Assembly (NCBI GenBank): GCA_012274165.1
Contig: JAAPAA010000032.1
Span: forward strand, 1-11,067
From: Thiobacillaceae bacterium
GTDB lineage: Bacteria; Pseudomonadota; Gammaproteobacteria; Burkholderiales; Thiobacillaceae
Length of the DNA stretch: 11,067 nt
Reading direction: 5' to 3'
The first letter of the stretch is position 1. Every line of letters starts with the position of its first letter. Under the pieces are notes generated by a model, which did no database searches, was not told the DNA's origin, and was given only the letters and a program-made list of their open reading frames with translations. The translations under genes and the position numbers were made by a program. Shown here in pieces: positions 1 through 6,120 of this stretch.

Positions 1-15
1 AATCTACACAGAGCT

Positions 16-59
16 CACCCAATAAAAAACCCGCCAACTGGCGGGTTTTTTATTGGGTG
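16..59. terminator. Bidirectional intrinsic terminator downstream of rpmG
   Basis: A perfect inverted repeat runs from 16 to 59. Each arm is 21 bases and there is a two-base centre. It folds as a stem of about 20 bp around a four-base loop, with a GC-rich core (CCCGCC/GGCGGG) flanked by an A-run on the left and a T-run on the right. This is the form of a Rho-independent terminator that works in both directions. It begins 10 bp past the rpmG stop codon, so it should end the rpmB-rpmG transcript. It may also stop transcription arriving from whatever gene lies left of the window. Confidence 0.9.
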
Positions 60-68
60 GAACCAGGC

Positions 69-236
69 TTATTTAAGCTTGGTTTCCTTGTACATCACAT
101 GCTTACGGGCTTTGGGATCGAACTTGCTGATCTCCATTTTCTCCGGCATGGTCTTCTTGTTCTTGGTTGTGGTGTAGAAATGGCCGGTGCCCGCAGTGGA
201 CTCCAGCTTGATTTTTTCGCGTCCGCCTTTAGCCAT
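69..236 (-). CDS. rpmG: 50S ribosomal protein L33 (bL33)
   Basis: This encodes a 55-residue basic protein of the large ribosomal subunit, the same length as E. coli L33. The N-terminus (MAKGGREKIKLES), the central segment GHFYTTTKNKK and the C-terminal block HVMYKETKLK are characteristic of the family. There are no cysteines, so this is the zinc-independent (C-minus) form and not the CxxC zinc-ribbon form. The ATG is preceded by AAGGAG at good spacing on the minus strand. The gene lies 11 bp downstream of rpmB and is surely cotranscribed with it, the usual rpmBG pair. The terminator at 16-59 follows its stop codon. Confidence 0.97.
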   Translation of the reverse strand: MAKGGREKIKLESTAGTGHFYTTTKNKKTMPEKMEISKFDPKARKHVMYKETKLK

Positions 237-247
237 GGTGGATCTCC

Positions 248-484
248 TTAAACCGAAACGCCGTTGGCGCGCAGATCGGCCAGAACAGACTCGATGCCGT
301 TCTTGTCGATCGTGCGCAAAGCAGCTGTAGACAAACGCAGGCGAACCCAGCGATTTTCGGCCTCGACCCAGAACCGGTGATATTGCAGGTTGGGCAGGAA
401 ACGACGCTTGGTTCTATTGTTGGCGTGGGAAACGTTGTTTCCAACCATGGGCTTCTTGCCCGTTACGACACATACGCGAGCCAT
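248..484 (-). CDS. rpmB: 50S ribosomal protein L28 (bL28)
   Basis: This encodes a 78-residue protein, the usual length for proteobacterial L28, a component of the 50S subunit. The N-terminal MARVCVVTGKKPMVGNNVSH, with the Asn-rich and His-containing turn, followed by NNRTKRRFLPNLQ and a C-terminal LRANGVSV, is diagnostic. A GGAG sequence sits seven bases before the ATG on the minus strand. It is the first gene of the rpmB-rpmG unit. A good sigma70 promoter lies upstream at 553-582, giving a leader of about 60 bases. No known leader structure was recognised in that stretch. Confidence 0.97.
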   Translation of the reverse strand: MARVCVVTGKKPMVGNNVSHANNRTKRRFLPNLQYHRFWVEAENRWVRLRLSTAALRTIDKNGIESVLADLRANGVSV

Positions 485-552
485 GATACTGCTCCAAAAT
501 TGAGGGTTAACTGGTTGGGATCAGCCAATTGAGGCAAACCCGAGAACCGCGA

Positions 553-582
553 TTTATACCATAGCCACCGAGAATGAGGCAA
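553..582 (-). promoter_or_regulatory. Sigma70-type promoter of rpmB-rpmG
   Basis: Read on the minus strand there is a -35 box TTGCCT (577-582), an 18-base spacer, and a -10 box TATAAA (553-558). The spacer ends in TGG, giving an extended -10. The predicted start of transcription is near 546, about 60 bases before the rpmB ATG. The -35 box lies just past the radC stop codon at 596, so the ribosomal protein genes have their own promoter as well as possible read-through from radC. Confidence 0.65.
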
Positions 583-595
583 GTCCGGTGTGCGT

Positions 596-1270
596 TCAAA
601 GTTGGCCGGATTCCATGAAAGATAAGGATGACGCGCCTGCGACGATAAAATGATCGAGCACGCGGACGTCCACCATGGCCAGTGCTTCCGCCAATTTGCG
701 GGTGAGGATGCGGTCAGCCTGGCTGGGTTCGGCCACCCCGCTGGGATGGTTGTGCGCCAGGATCAGCGCGGCCGCATTATGCGCCAATGCACGTTTGACA
801 ATTTCGCGCGGGTAGACGCTGGTTTGCGTCAGGGTGCCGCGAAACAGCTCCTCCACCGCGATCACCCGGTTTTGTGCGTCGAGGAAAACGCAGCAAAACA
901 CCTCGTATTCCTTGCCGCGCAGAATCAGTCGCAGGTAGTCCCGCACGGCGTGGGGTGACGCCAGCGCGTCACCTGCCTGCATGTCTTCGGCCAGCGTGCG
1001 CCGCGCCATTTCCATCACGGCCTGCAACAGGGCGTATTTGGCTTCGCCGACGCCAGGCGCAGCGCAGGCGGATTTCTGGTCGGCGCGGCACAGCCCACCG
1101 AGGCCGCCAAAGCGCTCGATTAGTTCGCGACCCAGATCAACCGCGCTTTTGCCGACGACGCCAGTGCGCAGGAATACCGCGACCAGTTCGGCATCGGTTA
1201 GCGCAGCAGCACCCTGCTTCAGCAGTTTTTCGCGTGGACGCGTGTCCAACGGCCAGTCGCAAATCGCCAT
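596..1270 (-). CDS. radC: RadC family JAB/MPN protein
   Basis: This encodes a 224-residue RadC-family protein. The N-terminal part (residues 1-95) carries the helix-hairpin-helix-like region, including RPREKLLKQG, LTDAELVAVFLRTG and APGVGEAKYA. The C-terminal part (about 100-224) is the MPN+/JAMM domain, with a conserved Glu at 140-141, HNH at 173-175 in the HNHPSG motif, and Asp186; these are the expected metal ligands. The name comes from an E. coli radiation phenotype later traced to another gene, and the cellular role remains unclear. The ATG at 1270 is chosen because it gives the canonical N-terminus (WPLDTRPREKLL) and has GGGGTG just upstream. A longer reading to 1375 would run through the coaBC start region. 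It is divergent from coaBC, as in E. coli. Confidence 0.93.
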   Translation of the reverse strand: MAICDWPLDTRPREKLLKQGAAALTDAELVAVFLRTGVVGKSAVDLGRELIERFGGLGGLCRADQKSACAAPGVGEAKYALLQAVMEMARRTLAEDMQAGDALASPHAVRDYLRLILRGKEYEVFCCVFLDAQNRVIAVEELFRGTLTQTSVYPREIVKRALAHNAAALILAHNHPSGVAEPSQADRILTRKLAEALAMVDVRVLDHFIVAGASSLSFMESGQL

Positions 1271-1279
1271 ATTCACCCC

Positions 1280-1288
1280 TGTTAGAAT
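1280..1288 (+). promoter_or_regulatory. Extended -10 promoter element for coaBC
   Basis: The sequence TGTTAGAAT (1280-1288) has a TG dinucleotide one base before the hexamer TAGAAT, which fits an extended -10 element. No good -35 box is seen at the expected position (about 1260-1265). Transcription would start near 1295, giving a leader of about 34 bases to the GTG at 1329. It lies in the 58 bp gap between the divergent radC and coaBC starts. It would exclude the upstream in-frame ATG at 1287, which overlaps the hexamer. Confidence 0.45.
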
Positions 1289-1328
1289 GTCTGCATTGTC
1301 ATGGAAATGCACGTTGAGAATTGGGATC

Positions 1329-2504
1329 GTGTCGCTGACACATAAAAAAATCATTTTGGGCGTGACCGGCGGCATCGCTGCTTATAAGGCAGCCGAGCTG
1401 TGTCGCCTGCTGGTCAAGGCCGGTGCCGAGGTGCAGGTGGTGATGACAGCTGCGGCGCAGCAGTTCGTGACGCCGCTGACTTTTCAGGCCTTGTCCGGTC
1501 GCCCGGTGCTGACCTCGCTGTGGGATGCCGCCAGTGGCGACGGCATGGAACACATACATCTGTCGCGCGATGCTGATCTGTTGCTGGTAGCGCCGGCTTC
1601 CGCCGACTTTCTGGCAAAACTCGCCCAGGGGCGGGCGGACGATCTGTTGTCTACCTTATGTCTGGCGCGTACCTGCCCGCTGGCGGTTGCTCCGGCAATG
1701 AACCGTGAAATGTGGGCGGCTGCAGCGACCCAGCGCAATCTGCAACAACTCCATGCGGATGACGTGAAGGTGCTGGGGCCTGCCGCCGGCGAACAGGCGT
1801 GCGGCGAAATCGGGCCGGGGCGCATGCTGGAGGCCAGCGAAATAGTGACGGCGCTGCCGGGTTTGTTGGAGGCCGGGCCGCTGGCGGGCAAGCGGGTATT
1901 GATTACCGCCGGTCCGACGTTTGAATCGATCGACCCGGTGCGCGGGCTGACCAACCGCAGTTCCGGCAAGATGGGCTATGCGGTGGCGCAGGCAGCGGCC
2001 GAGGCGGGCGCCGAGGTGTGTCTGGTGTCCGGTCCGACCTGTCTTGAGCCGCCTGCGGGAGTGCGCCGCATCGACGTGCAAAGTGCGGCCGAGATGCATG
2101 CAGCAGTGCTGGCCGAGCTGCCGAGCGAGGTGTTTATTGCGGTGGCAGCAGTGGCCGATTACCGGATAGATACAGTCGCCGCACACAAAATCAAGAAAAG
2201 CGCTGAACCCCTGACCTTGCAATTGATTGCCACCCCCGACATCCTGGCTGAGGTGGCTGCGTTGCCTAACGCACCGTTTTGCGTGGGGTTTGCCGCCGAA
2301 ACCGAGTGCCTGGCTGAGTATGCCGAAGCCAAGCGCGTACGTAAAAACCTGCCGCTGCTGGTGGGGAATCTGGCGCAGGACACCCTGGGACAGGACACGG
2401 CTGAACTGGTGCTGTTCGACAACCAGGGGCTGCACCGGTTGCCACGTGCCAACAAGCTGACCCAGGCCCGCGCCCTGATTCAGCATTTACTCAAGCTAAT
2501 TTAA
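1329..2504 (+). CDS. coaBC: Bifunctional phosphopantothenoylcysteine decarboxylase / phosphopantothenate-cysteine ligase (CoaBC, Dfp)
   Basis: This cytosolic bifunctional enzyme of coenzyme A synthesis joins cysteine to 4'-phosphopantothenate (CoaB) and decarboxylates the product (CoaC, FMN-dependent). The protein is 391 residues. The CoaC domain (about 1-185) begins KKIILGVTGGIAAYKAAEL and carries His75 (MEHIHLS), Asn125 in PAMNREMW, and Cys158 in the flap (EQACGEIGPGRM). The CoaB domain (about 187-391) shows the NRSSGKMG motif near residue 209 and Lys289 in HKIKK. Starting at GTG 1329 puts His75, Asn125, Cys158 and Lys289 at the numbers known for E. coli Dfp, which supports that start over ATG 1287 (14 residues longer). 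The Shine-Dalgarno sequence is weak (GAGA at 1316). dut follows after 29 bp, in the classic dfp-dut order. Confidence 0.96.
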   Translation: MSLTHKKIILGVTGGIAAYKAAELCRLLVKAGAEVQVVMTAAAQQFVTPLTFQALSGRPVLTSLWDAASGDGMEHIHLSRDADLLLVAPASADFLAKLAQGRADDLLSTLCLARTCPLAVAPAMNREMWAAAATQRNLQQLHADDVKVLGPAAGEQACGEIGPGRMLEASEIVTALPGLLEAGPLAGKRVLITAGPTFESIDPVRGLTNRSSGKMGYAVAQAAAEAGAEVCLVSGPTCLEPPAGVRRIDVQSAAEMHAAVLAELPSEVFIAVAAVADYRIDTVAAHKIKKSAEPLTLQLIATPDILAEVAALPNAPFCVGFAAETECLAEYAEAKRVRKNLPLLVGNLAQDTLGQDTAELVLFDNQGLHRLPRANKLTQARALIQHLLKLI

Positions 2505-2533
2505 CCTGTTGAACTGATGAGAACCCGACGAAT

Positions 2534-2980
2534 ATGAAGATGGATGTGAAGATTCTCGACGCTCGCCTGCGCGACCAGTTGCCGCATTACGCCACAACCG
2601 GCGCTGCCGGACTCGATTTACATGCCTGTATTGATAGTCCAATCGTACTGGCGCCGGGCGAAACCCGGCTGATTCCGACGGGCATGGCCATCCATCTGGC
2701 TGATCCCGGTTATGCCGCGCTGATTCTGCCGCGCTCGGGTTTGGGTCACAAACACGGCATCGTGCTGGGCAATCTGGTGGGTTTGATCGATTCGGACTAT
2801 CAAGGGCAGCTCATGGTTTCAGCTTGGAATCGAAGCCAGCAGGCGTTTGAGCTGACCCCGCTGGAACGGTTGGCACAGTTGGTCATCGTGCCCGTGGTGC
2901 AGGCCGAATTCAATGTGGTGGACGATTTTGAAACAAGTCAACGTGGCGAACGTGGCTTCGGCAGTACGGGTCGTCAGTAA
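2534..2980 (+). CDS. dut: Deoxyuridine 5'-triphosphate nucleotidohydrolase (dUTPase)
   Basis: This hydrolyses dUTP to dUMP and pyrophosphate, keeping uracil out of DNA and feeding dTMP synthesis. The 148-residue protein is the usual trimeric all-beta type, with all five motifs: AGLDLHA (25-31), PRSGLGHKHGI (66-76), GLIDSDYQGQ with the catalytic Asp at 86-88, ERLAQLVIVPV (111-121) and the C-terminal glycine-rich RGERGFGSTG (137-146). The sequence is very close to E. coli Dut. ATG 2534 is taken as the start; a second ATG at 2540 is possible and would shorten the protein by two residues. No strong Shine-Dalgarno sequence is seen, so translation may depend partly on coaBC. A hairpin terminator follows. 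Confidence 0.97.
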   Translation: MKMDVKILDARLRDQLPHYATTGAAGLDLHACIDSPIVLAPGETRLIPTGMAIHLADPGYAALILPRSGLGHKHGIVLGNLVGLIDSDYQGQLMVSAWNRSQQAFELTPLERLAQLVIVPVVQAEFNVVDDFETSQRGERGFGSTGRQ

Positions 2981-3004
2981 AGTCGGAATTTTTTACACAG
3001 AATA

Positions 3005-3044
3005 ACAAACACACCCGACAGGCTAGCCTGCCGGGTGTGTTTGT
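3005..3044. terminator. Intrinsic terminator downstream of dut
   Basis: An inverted repeat runs from 3005 to 3044, with arms of 20 bases and a single A-C mismatch. The outer stem pairs ACAAACACACCCG with CGGGTGTGTTTGT, and the inner part is CAGGCTAGCCTG. It lies 24 bp past the dut stop codon. The right arm ends T-rich (TGTGTTTGTGTT) but there is no long uninterrupted T-run, so it is a less typical terminator than the one at 16-59. A run of six T at about 2988-2993 precedes it; on the minus strand this becomes an A-run after the hairpin, which does not support minus-strand termination. Confidence 0.7.
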
Positions 3045-3104
3045 GTTGGGGCATGGATTTTGCTGCCCTCAATGTTGCCAGGTATCCCGAAGCTGGGCTG
3101 TCTG

Positions 3105-3132
3105 TTGTTGCGGAGAATTTTAACCTTAGAGT
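3105..3132 (+). promoter_or_regulatory. Weak candidate promoter of the GGDEF gene
   Basis: TTGTTG (3105-3110) and TAGAGT (3127-3132) are separated by 16 bases and resemble sigma70 -35 and -10 boxes, each with several mismatches. Transcription would start near 3139, leaving an 18-base leader before ATG 3157. A promoter is expected somewhere between the dut terminator and the gene. This is the best candidate seen, but it is weak. Confidence 0.25.
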
Positions 3133-3156
3133 TTGGAGCTTGCTGGCTTACACCTT

Positions 3157-4599
3157 ATGCACCCTTCGTCCATATTGCGGTTCGGCCTGTCCCTGGTTTC
3201 AGCCTTAGTGCTGTTGACCGGGCTGGTTACGTCCGCGATTTACCTGTCGCGGCCGCAGGCCCAGGAGGTGATGGAAGAACTTGGCAAGCCGGTCATGGCC
3301 ACGCAGATTGAGTTTCTGGCCACGGCAATGCAGCGCAGCGCCGCCTTGATCGCTGCTCATCCGCAGACGCTGGAGTGTTTCGCCACTGCCACACCGGCGG
3401 TGTGTCAGGCGCAGGCCGCCAATCTGCATGCGCTGAATCAGGACGCGACCGTGATGTTCGTCGCTGCCGGACAAAATCAGTTGCTCCCCGGCTTTTTGCC
3501 GGGCGACACGCGGCGGTTGATCGCCAATGCCGGGCAGGGCGGAGAGGGCGCATCCGCCAGTTTCAGTTTGTCGATATCGCATCCGGTGGTCAATGCTGAA
3601 GGCCAGCGCCTGGGCGTCGTCATTGTTGAGCAAAGCATGCCGCAACTGCAGGCCTTGTTTGACACTTTGCCGCTGCCGGACGCCGCCGCCTATGCCGAAT
3701 TGCAACAACAACAGGATAAGGGGGCGGTCAGCGTGCTGATGCGGCGCGGCAATCAGGCCATCAAGTCGCGCAACCCGCCGAACTGGATCGCTTTGGCGGG
3801 CACCCCGTGGCGGATTGCGGTGTGGCGCAACGACAAGCCCGTGATCGAACGCATCGCGCCGTATTTTATGGGCTGGCTGTTGACCAGTCTGCTGATCGCC
3901 GTGCTGGTGATGGCGTTTACGTTGACGGTGCGCAATCGGGTTGGCGACAGCCTGCGCATGCTGGTGCGTTTCACCAATGATTTGCGGCAGCAGCGACTGC
4001 GCGCGGATTATCCGATGAGTCTGACGGAGTTCACCACACCGCTCGAGACCATGCTGAAGATCGGCAAGATCATGCTCGGCAAACAAAAAGAAGTAACTTC
4101 ACAGGCACGGCTCGATCATCTGTCGCAAGTCAACAACCGGCGCAGCTTCGACGAAAAACAGAAGGAATTGTTCGCCAGCCTGAAGGACGGCTGGTCGCAC
4201 AGCTTGCTGATTATGGATATTGACAATTTCAAGCAGGTCAACGACACCTTCGGACATGAAGCGGGAGATCAGCTGATCATCAAGTTTGGCGAAGCGCTTA
4301 AAGTCACGCTGCGCAACAGTGATTTTATTGCACGCCTGGGCGGCGACGAGTTCTGCGTGCTGTTTCCCTTTACGCCGCTGGATCGCGCACAGGAGCTGGC
4401 CGACCGCTTGCGCACCAACATGCCGGAAAGCGTGGAGCTGATCAAGGGCGTGACGCAGCGGCTGTCGTGGAGCGGCGGCTTGTCGGAATACAGCCGCGAC
4501 GACAAGGAAGAAAACGAAGCCCTGGCACGGGCGGATGCCGCCTTGCTGGAAGCCAAACGCGGTGGGCGCAACGTGACGCGGATCAGAGCCGCCGCTTGA
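3157..4599 (+). CDS. Membrane-bound diguanylate cyclase with periplasmic sensor domain (GGDEF)
   Basis: This 480-residue protein should make cyclic di-GMP from two GTP. Transmembrane helix 1 is at about 8-30 and helix 2 at about 236-258. Residues 31-235 form a periplasmic domain with two cysteines (74 and 83); its size and layout would suit a Cache-like sensor, but that family is inferred, not recognised. A charged helical linker (259-318) leads to the GGDEF domain (about 319-477). This has Asp354 in LIMDIDNFK, an intact GGDEF at 395-399, and RNSD at 386-389 matching the RxxD inhibitory site, so product feedback is likely. ATG 3157 is chosen because the hydrophobic helix starts soon after. 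TTG 3133 would add eight residues. Neither has a well-placed Shine-Dalgarno sequence. The 3' end overlaps convergent lnt by 17 bp. Confidence 0.9.
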   Translation: MHPSSILRFGLSLVSALVLLTGLVTSAIYLSRPQAQEVMEELGKPVMATQIEFLATAMQRSAALIAAHPQTLECFATATPAVCQAQAANLHALNQDATVMFVAAGQNQLLPGFLPGDTRRLIANAGQGGEGASASFSLSISHPVVNAEGQRLGVVIVEQSMPQLQALFDTLPLPDAAAYAELQQQQDKGAVSVLMRRGNQAIKSRNPPNWIALAGTPWRIAVWRNDKPVIERIAPYFMGWLLTSLLIAVLVMAFTLTVRNRVGDSLRMLVRFTNDLRQQRLRADYPMSLTEFTTPLETMLKIGKIMLGKQKEVTSQARLDHLSQVNNRRSFDEKQKELFASLKDGWSHSLLIMDIDNFKQVNDTFGHEAGDQLIIKFGEALKVTLRNSDFIARLGGDEFCVLFPFTPLDRAQELADRLRTNMPESVELIKGVTQRLSWSGGLSEYSRDDKEENEALARADAALLEAKRGGRNVTRIRAAA

Positions 4600-6103
4600 G
4601 GCGGGTCAGCAGCAATCCCATTCCCAGCAAGCCCCACAGTACCAGCACCGCAGCATTGCCCCAGCGTACATAAGGTGTACTGCCGGCATAACCCTGAATC
4701 GATCCGCCGAGGCTGCCACTGGTAAAGGGGGGCAGGCTGGCCAGCAACCGACCCTGCGGATCGATGATGGCGGTAAGTCCGGTGTTGGTGGCGCGCAGCA
4801 TCATGCGGCCGGTCTCCAGTGCGCGCATTTGCGACATTTGCGCATGCTGCCAGGGCGCGAACGAGTCACCGAACCAGGCCAGATTGCTGACATTCACCAG
4901 CACCGTCGCCGCAGGCAACTGGCGGATGATTTCCTCGCCAAAGGCATCCTCGTAGCAAATGTTGACCGCCACCTGCTGGCCGCCGATGGCGAGCGGGCGC
5001 TGGTCGATCTCGCCGCGTGCGAAATCGGATAGCGGAATATGCAGGACGGTAATCACCCAGCCCCATACCGCTTTCAACGGAATATATTCGCCGAACGGCA
5101 CCAGGTGCGTCTTGTGATAATGCTGGCTGGCGGCGCGGCCGAGGCTGACGACGCTGTTGTAGTACGCGCCATCCAGCGACCCGGTCGGCAGGCCGGCCAG
5201 GATGTCGCCGCCATTTTTTTCGCCGATGGCCGCCAGCTGGGCGCGATAGGCATCGGGTAGCGCAGACTCGAACAACGGCAGCGCGGTTTCGGGCAAGACG
5301 ATGAGTTGCGCGGGGGAGGCGGCAGCCATGCGCGCGTAGCTGTCCAGCGTGGCGCGGGTCTTGTCGGGCTGCCATTTCATGTCCTGCGGGATATTGCCTT
5401 GCAGCAGTGCGACCGAGGTGGGGGCGCCGATGGGTGTGGTCCAGACGATGCCGCGCAAGGCCTGACCGCCTACCCCCAGCGCCAGCATCGCGGCGATGGC
5501 CCAGGCGCGCAGTGCAGGCCGGCGCAGCGGGCTGAGGCTCCACGCCAGCAACGCGGCGATCAAGGCCATGACAAACGACACGCCATACACCCCCAGCACC
5601 GGCGCATAACCCGCCAGCGGGCTGGCAGGCACCTGCGAATAGCCCAGGTTGAGCCAGGGGAAACCGGTGAGCACCCAGCCGCGTACCCATTCCGACATCC
5701 CCCACAACAGCGGCAGTCCGAGCAGCAGCTTGCGTGCGGGGGGAAGGGTCCAGCGTGCCTGCAGCGCGCCTACCAGCGCGGGGAACAGCGTCAATACGCT
5801 GCAGAATAAAAGCGTGGCCAGTCCGGCCAGCCCCATCGACATGCCGCCATATACCGACAGGCTGACGTAAACCCAGCTGACCCCGGTCAGGAAGAAACCC
5901 AGCCCCCAGGTGAAGCCAAGCAGAAATCCGGCGCGTCGCGTCGACACGCGCGTCAGCAGCCCGAACAGCAGCGCCAGACTCAACAGCGGCAGCGGCCATA
6001 AATTGAGCGGGGCGAAGCCGCCGACGGCGAGGGCGCCGGCAAGCAGGCTGACAAGGGGCAACAGGCAGGAGGCGCAGCGCATGGCGGGAAATTTATCCGC
6101 CAT
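4583..6103 (-). CDS. lnt: Apolipoprotein N-acyltransferase
   Basis: This inner-membrane enzyme adds the third acyl chain to the N-terminal cysteine of lipoproteins, the last maturation step before Lol sorting. The protein is 506 residues. Several hydrophobic segments fill residues 10-220, including WVYVSLSVYGGM and the GFPWLNLGYSQ motif. A nitrilase-like periplasmic domain (about 228-470) follows, with the catalytic triad Glu272 (LPETALP), Lys331 (KTHLVPFGE) and Cys383 (NICYED). A final membrane helix (483-501) ends in RLKRRL. The start at 6103 lies 17 bp after the pyrC' stop, so it is probably transcribed with the pyrimidine genes. The Shine-Dalgarno sequence is weak (GTGAG). An internal ATG at 6082 is a less likely alternative. 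The stop overlaps the convergent GGDEF gene. Confidence 0.96.
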   Translation of the reverse strand: MADKFPAMRCASCLLPLVSLLAGALAVGGFAPLNLWPLPLLSLALLFGLLTRVSTRRAGFLLGFTWGLGFFLTGVSWVYVSLSVYGGMSMGLAGLATLLFCSVLTLFPALVGALQARWTLPPARKLLLGLPLLWGMSEWVRGWVLTGFPWLNLGYSQVPASPLAGYAPVLGVYGVSFVMALIAALLAWSLSPLRRPALRAWAIAAMLALGVGGQALRGIVWTTPIGAPTSVALLQGNIPQDMKWQPDKTRATLDSYARMAAASPAQLIVLPETALPLFESALPDAYRAQLAAIGEKNGGDILAGLPTGSLDGAYYNSVVSLGRAASQHYHKTHLVPFGEYIPLKAVWGWVITVLHIPLSDFARGEIDQRPLAIGGQQVAVNICYEDAFGEEIIRQLPAATVLVNVSNLAWFGDSFAPWQHAQMSQMRALETGRMMLRATNTGLTAIIDPQGRLLASLPPFTSGSLGGSIQGYAGSTPYVRWGNAAVLVLWGLLGMGLLLTRLKRRL

Positions 6104-6120
6104 GGCTCACGCGGGGTCGA

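Noticed and set aside
485..595. Possible regulatory leader RNA before rpmB
   Set aside because: Apart from the promoter, no stable hairpin or known ribosomal protein leader motif was seen.
1271..1375. N-terminal extension of radC up to 1375
   Set aside because: It would add 35 residues unlike RadC N-termini and overlap the start of coaBC. The ATG at 1270 has a Shine-Dalgarno-like sequence.
1656..2486. 276-codon open frame on the minus strand
   Set aside because: It is antisense to coaBC and has low-complexity Gln/Arg/His composition. No family was recognised.
3205..4086. 293-codon open frame on the minus strand
   Set aside because: It lies antisense to the GGDEF gene, has a His/Gln/Arg-rich composition typical of shadow frames in GC-rich DNA, and shows no recognisable motif.
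4866..5999. 377-codon open frame on the minus strand
   Set aside because: It is the same strand but another frame of lnt, and is rich in Arg, Ala and His. lnt is unmistakable in its own frame.
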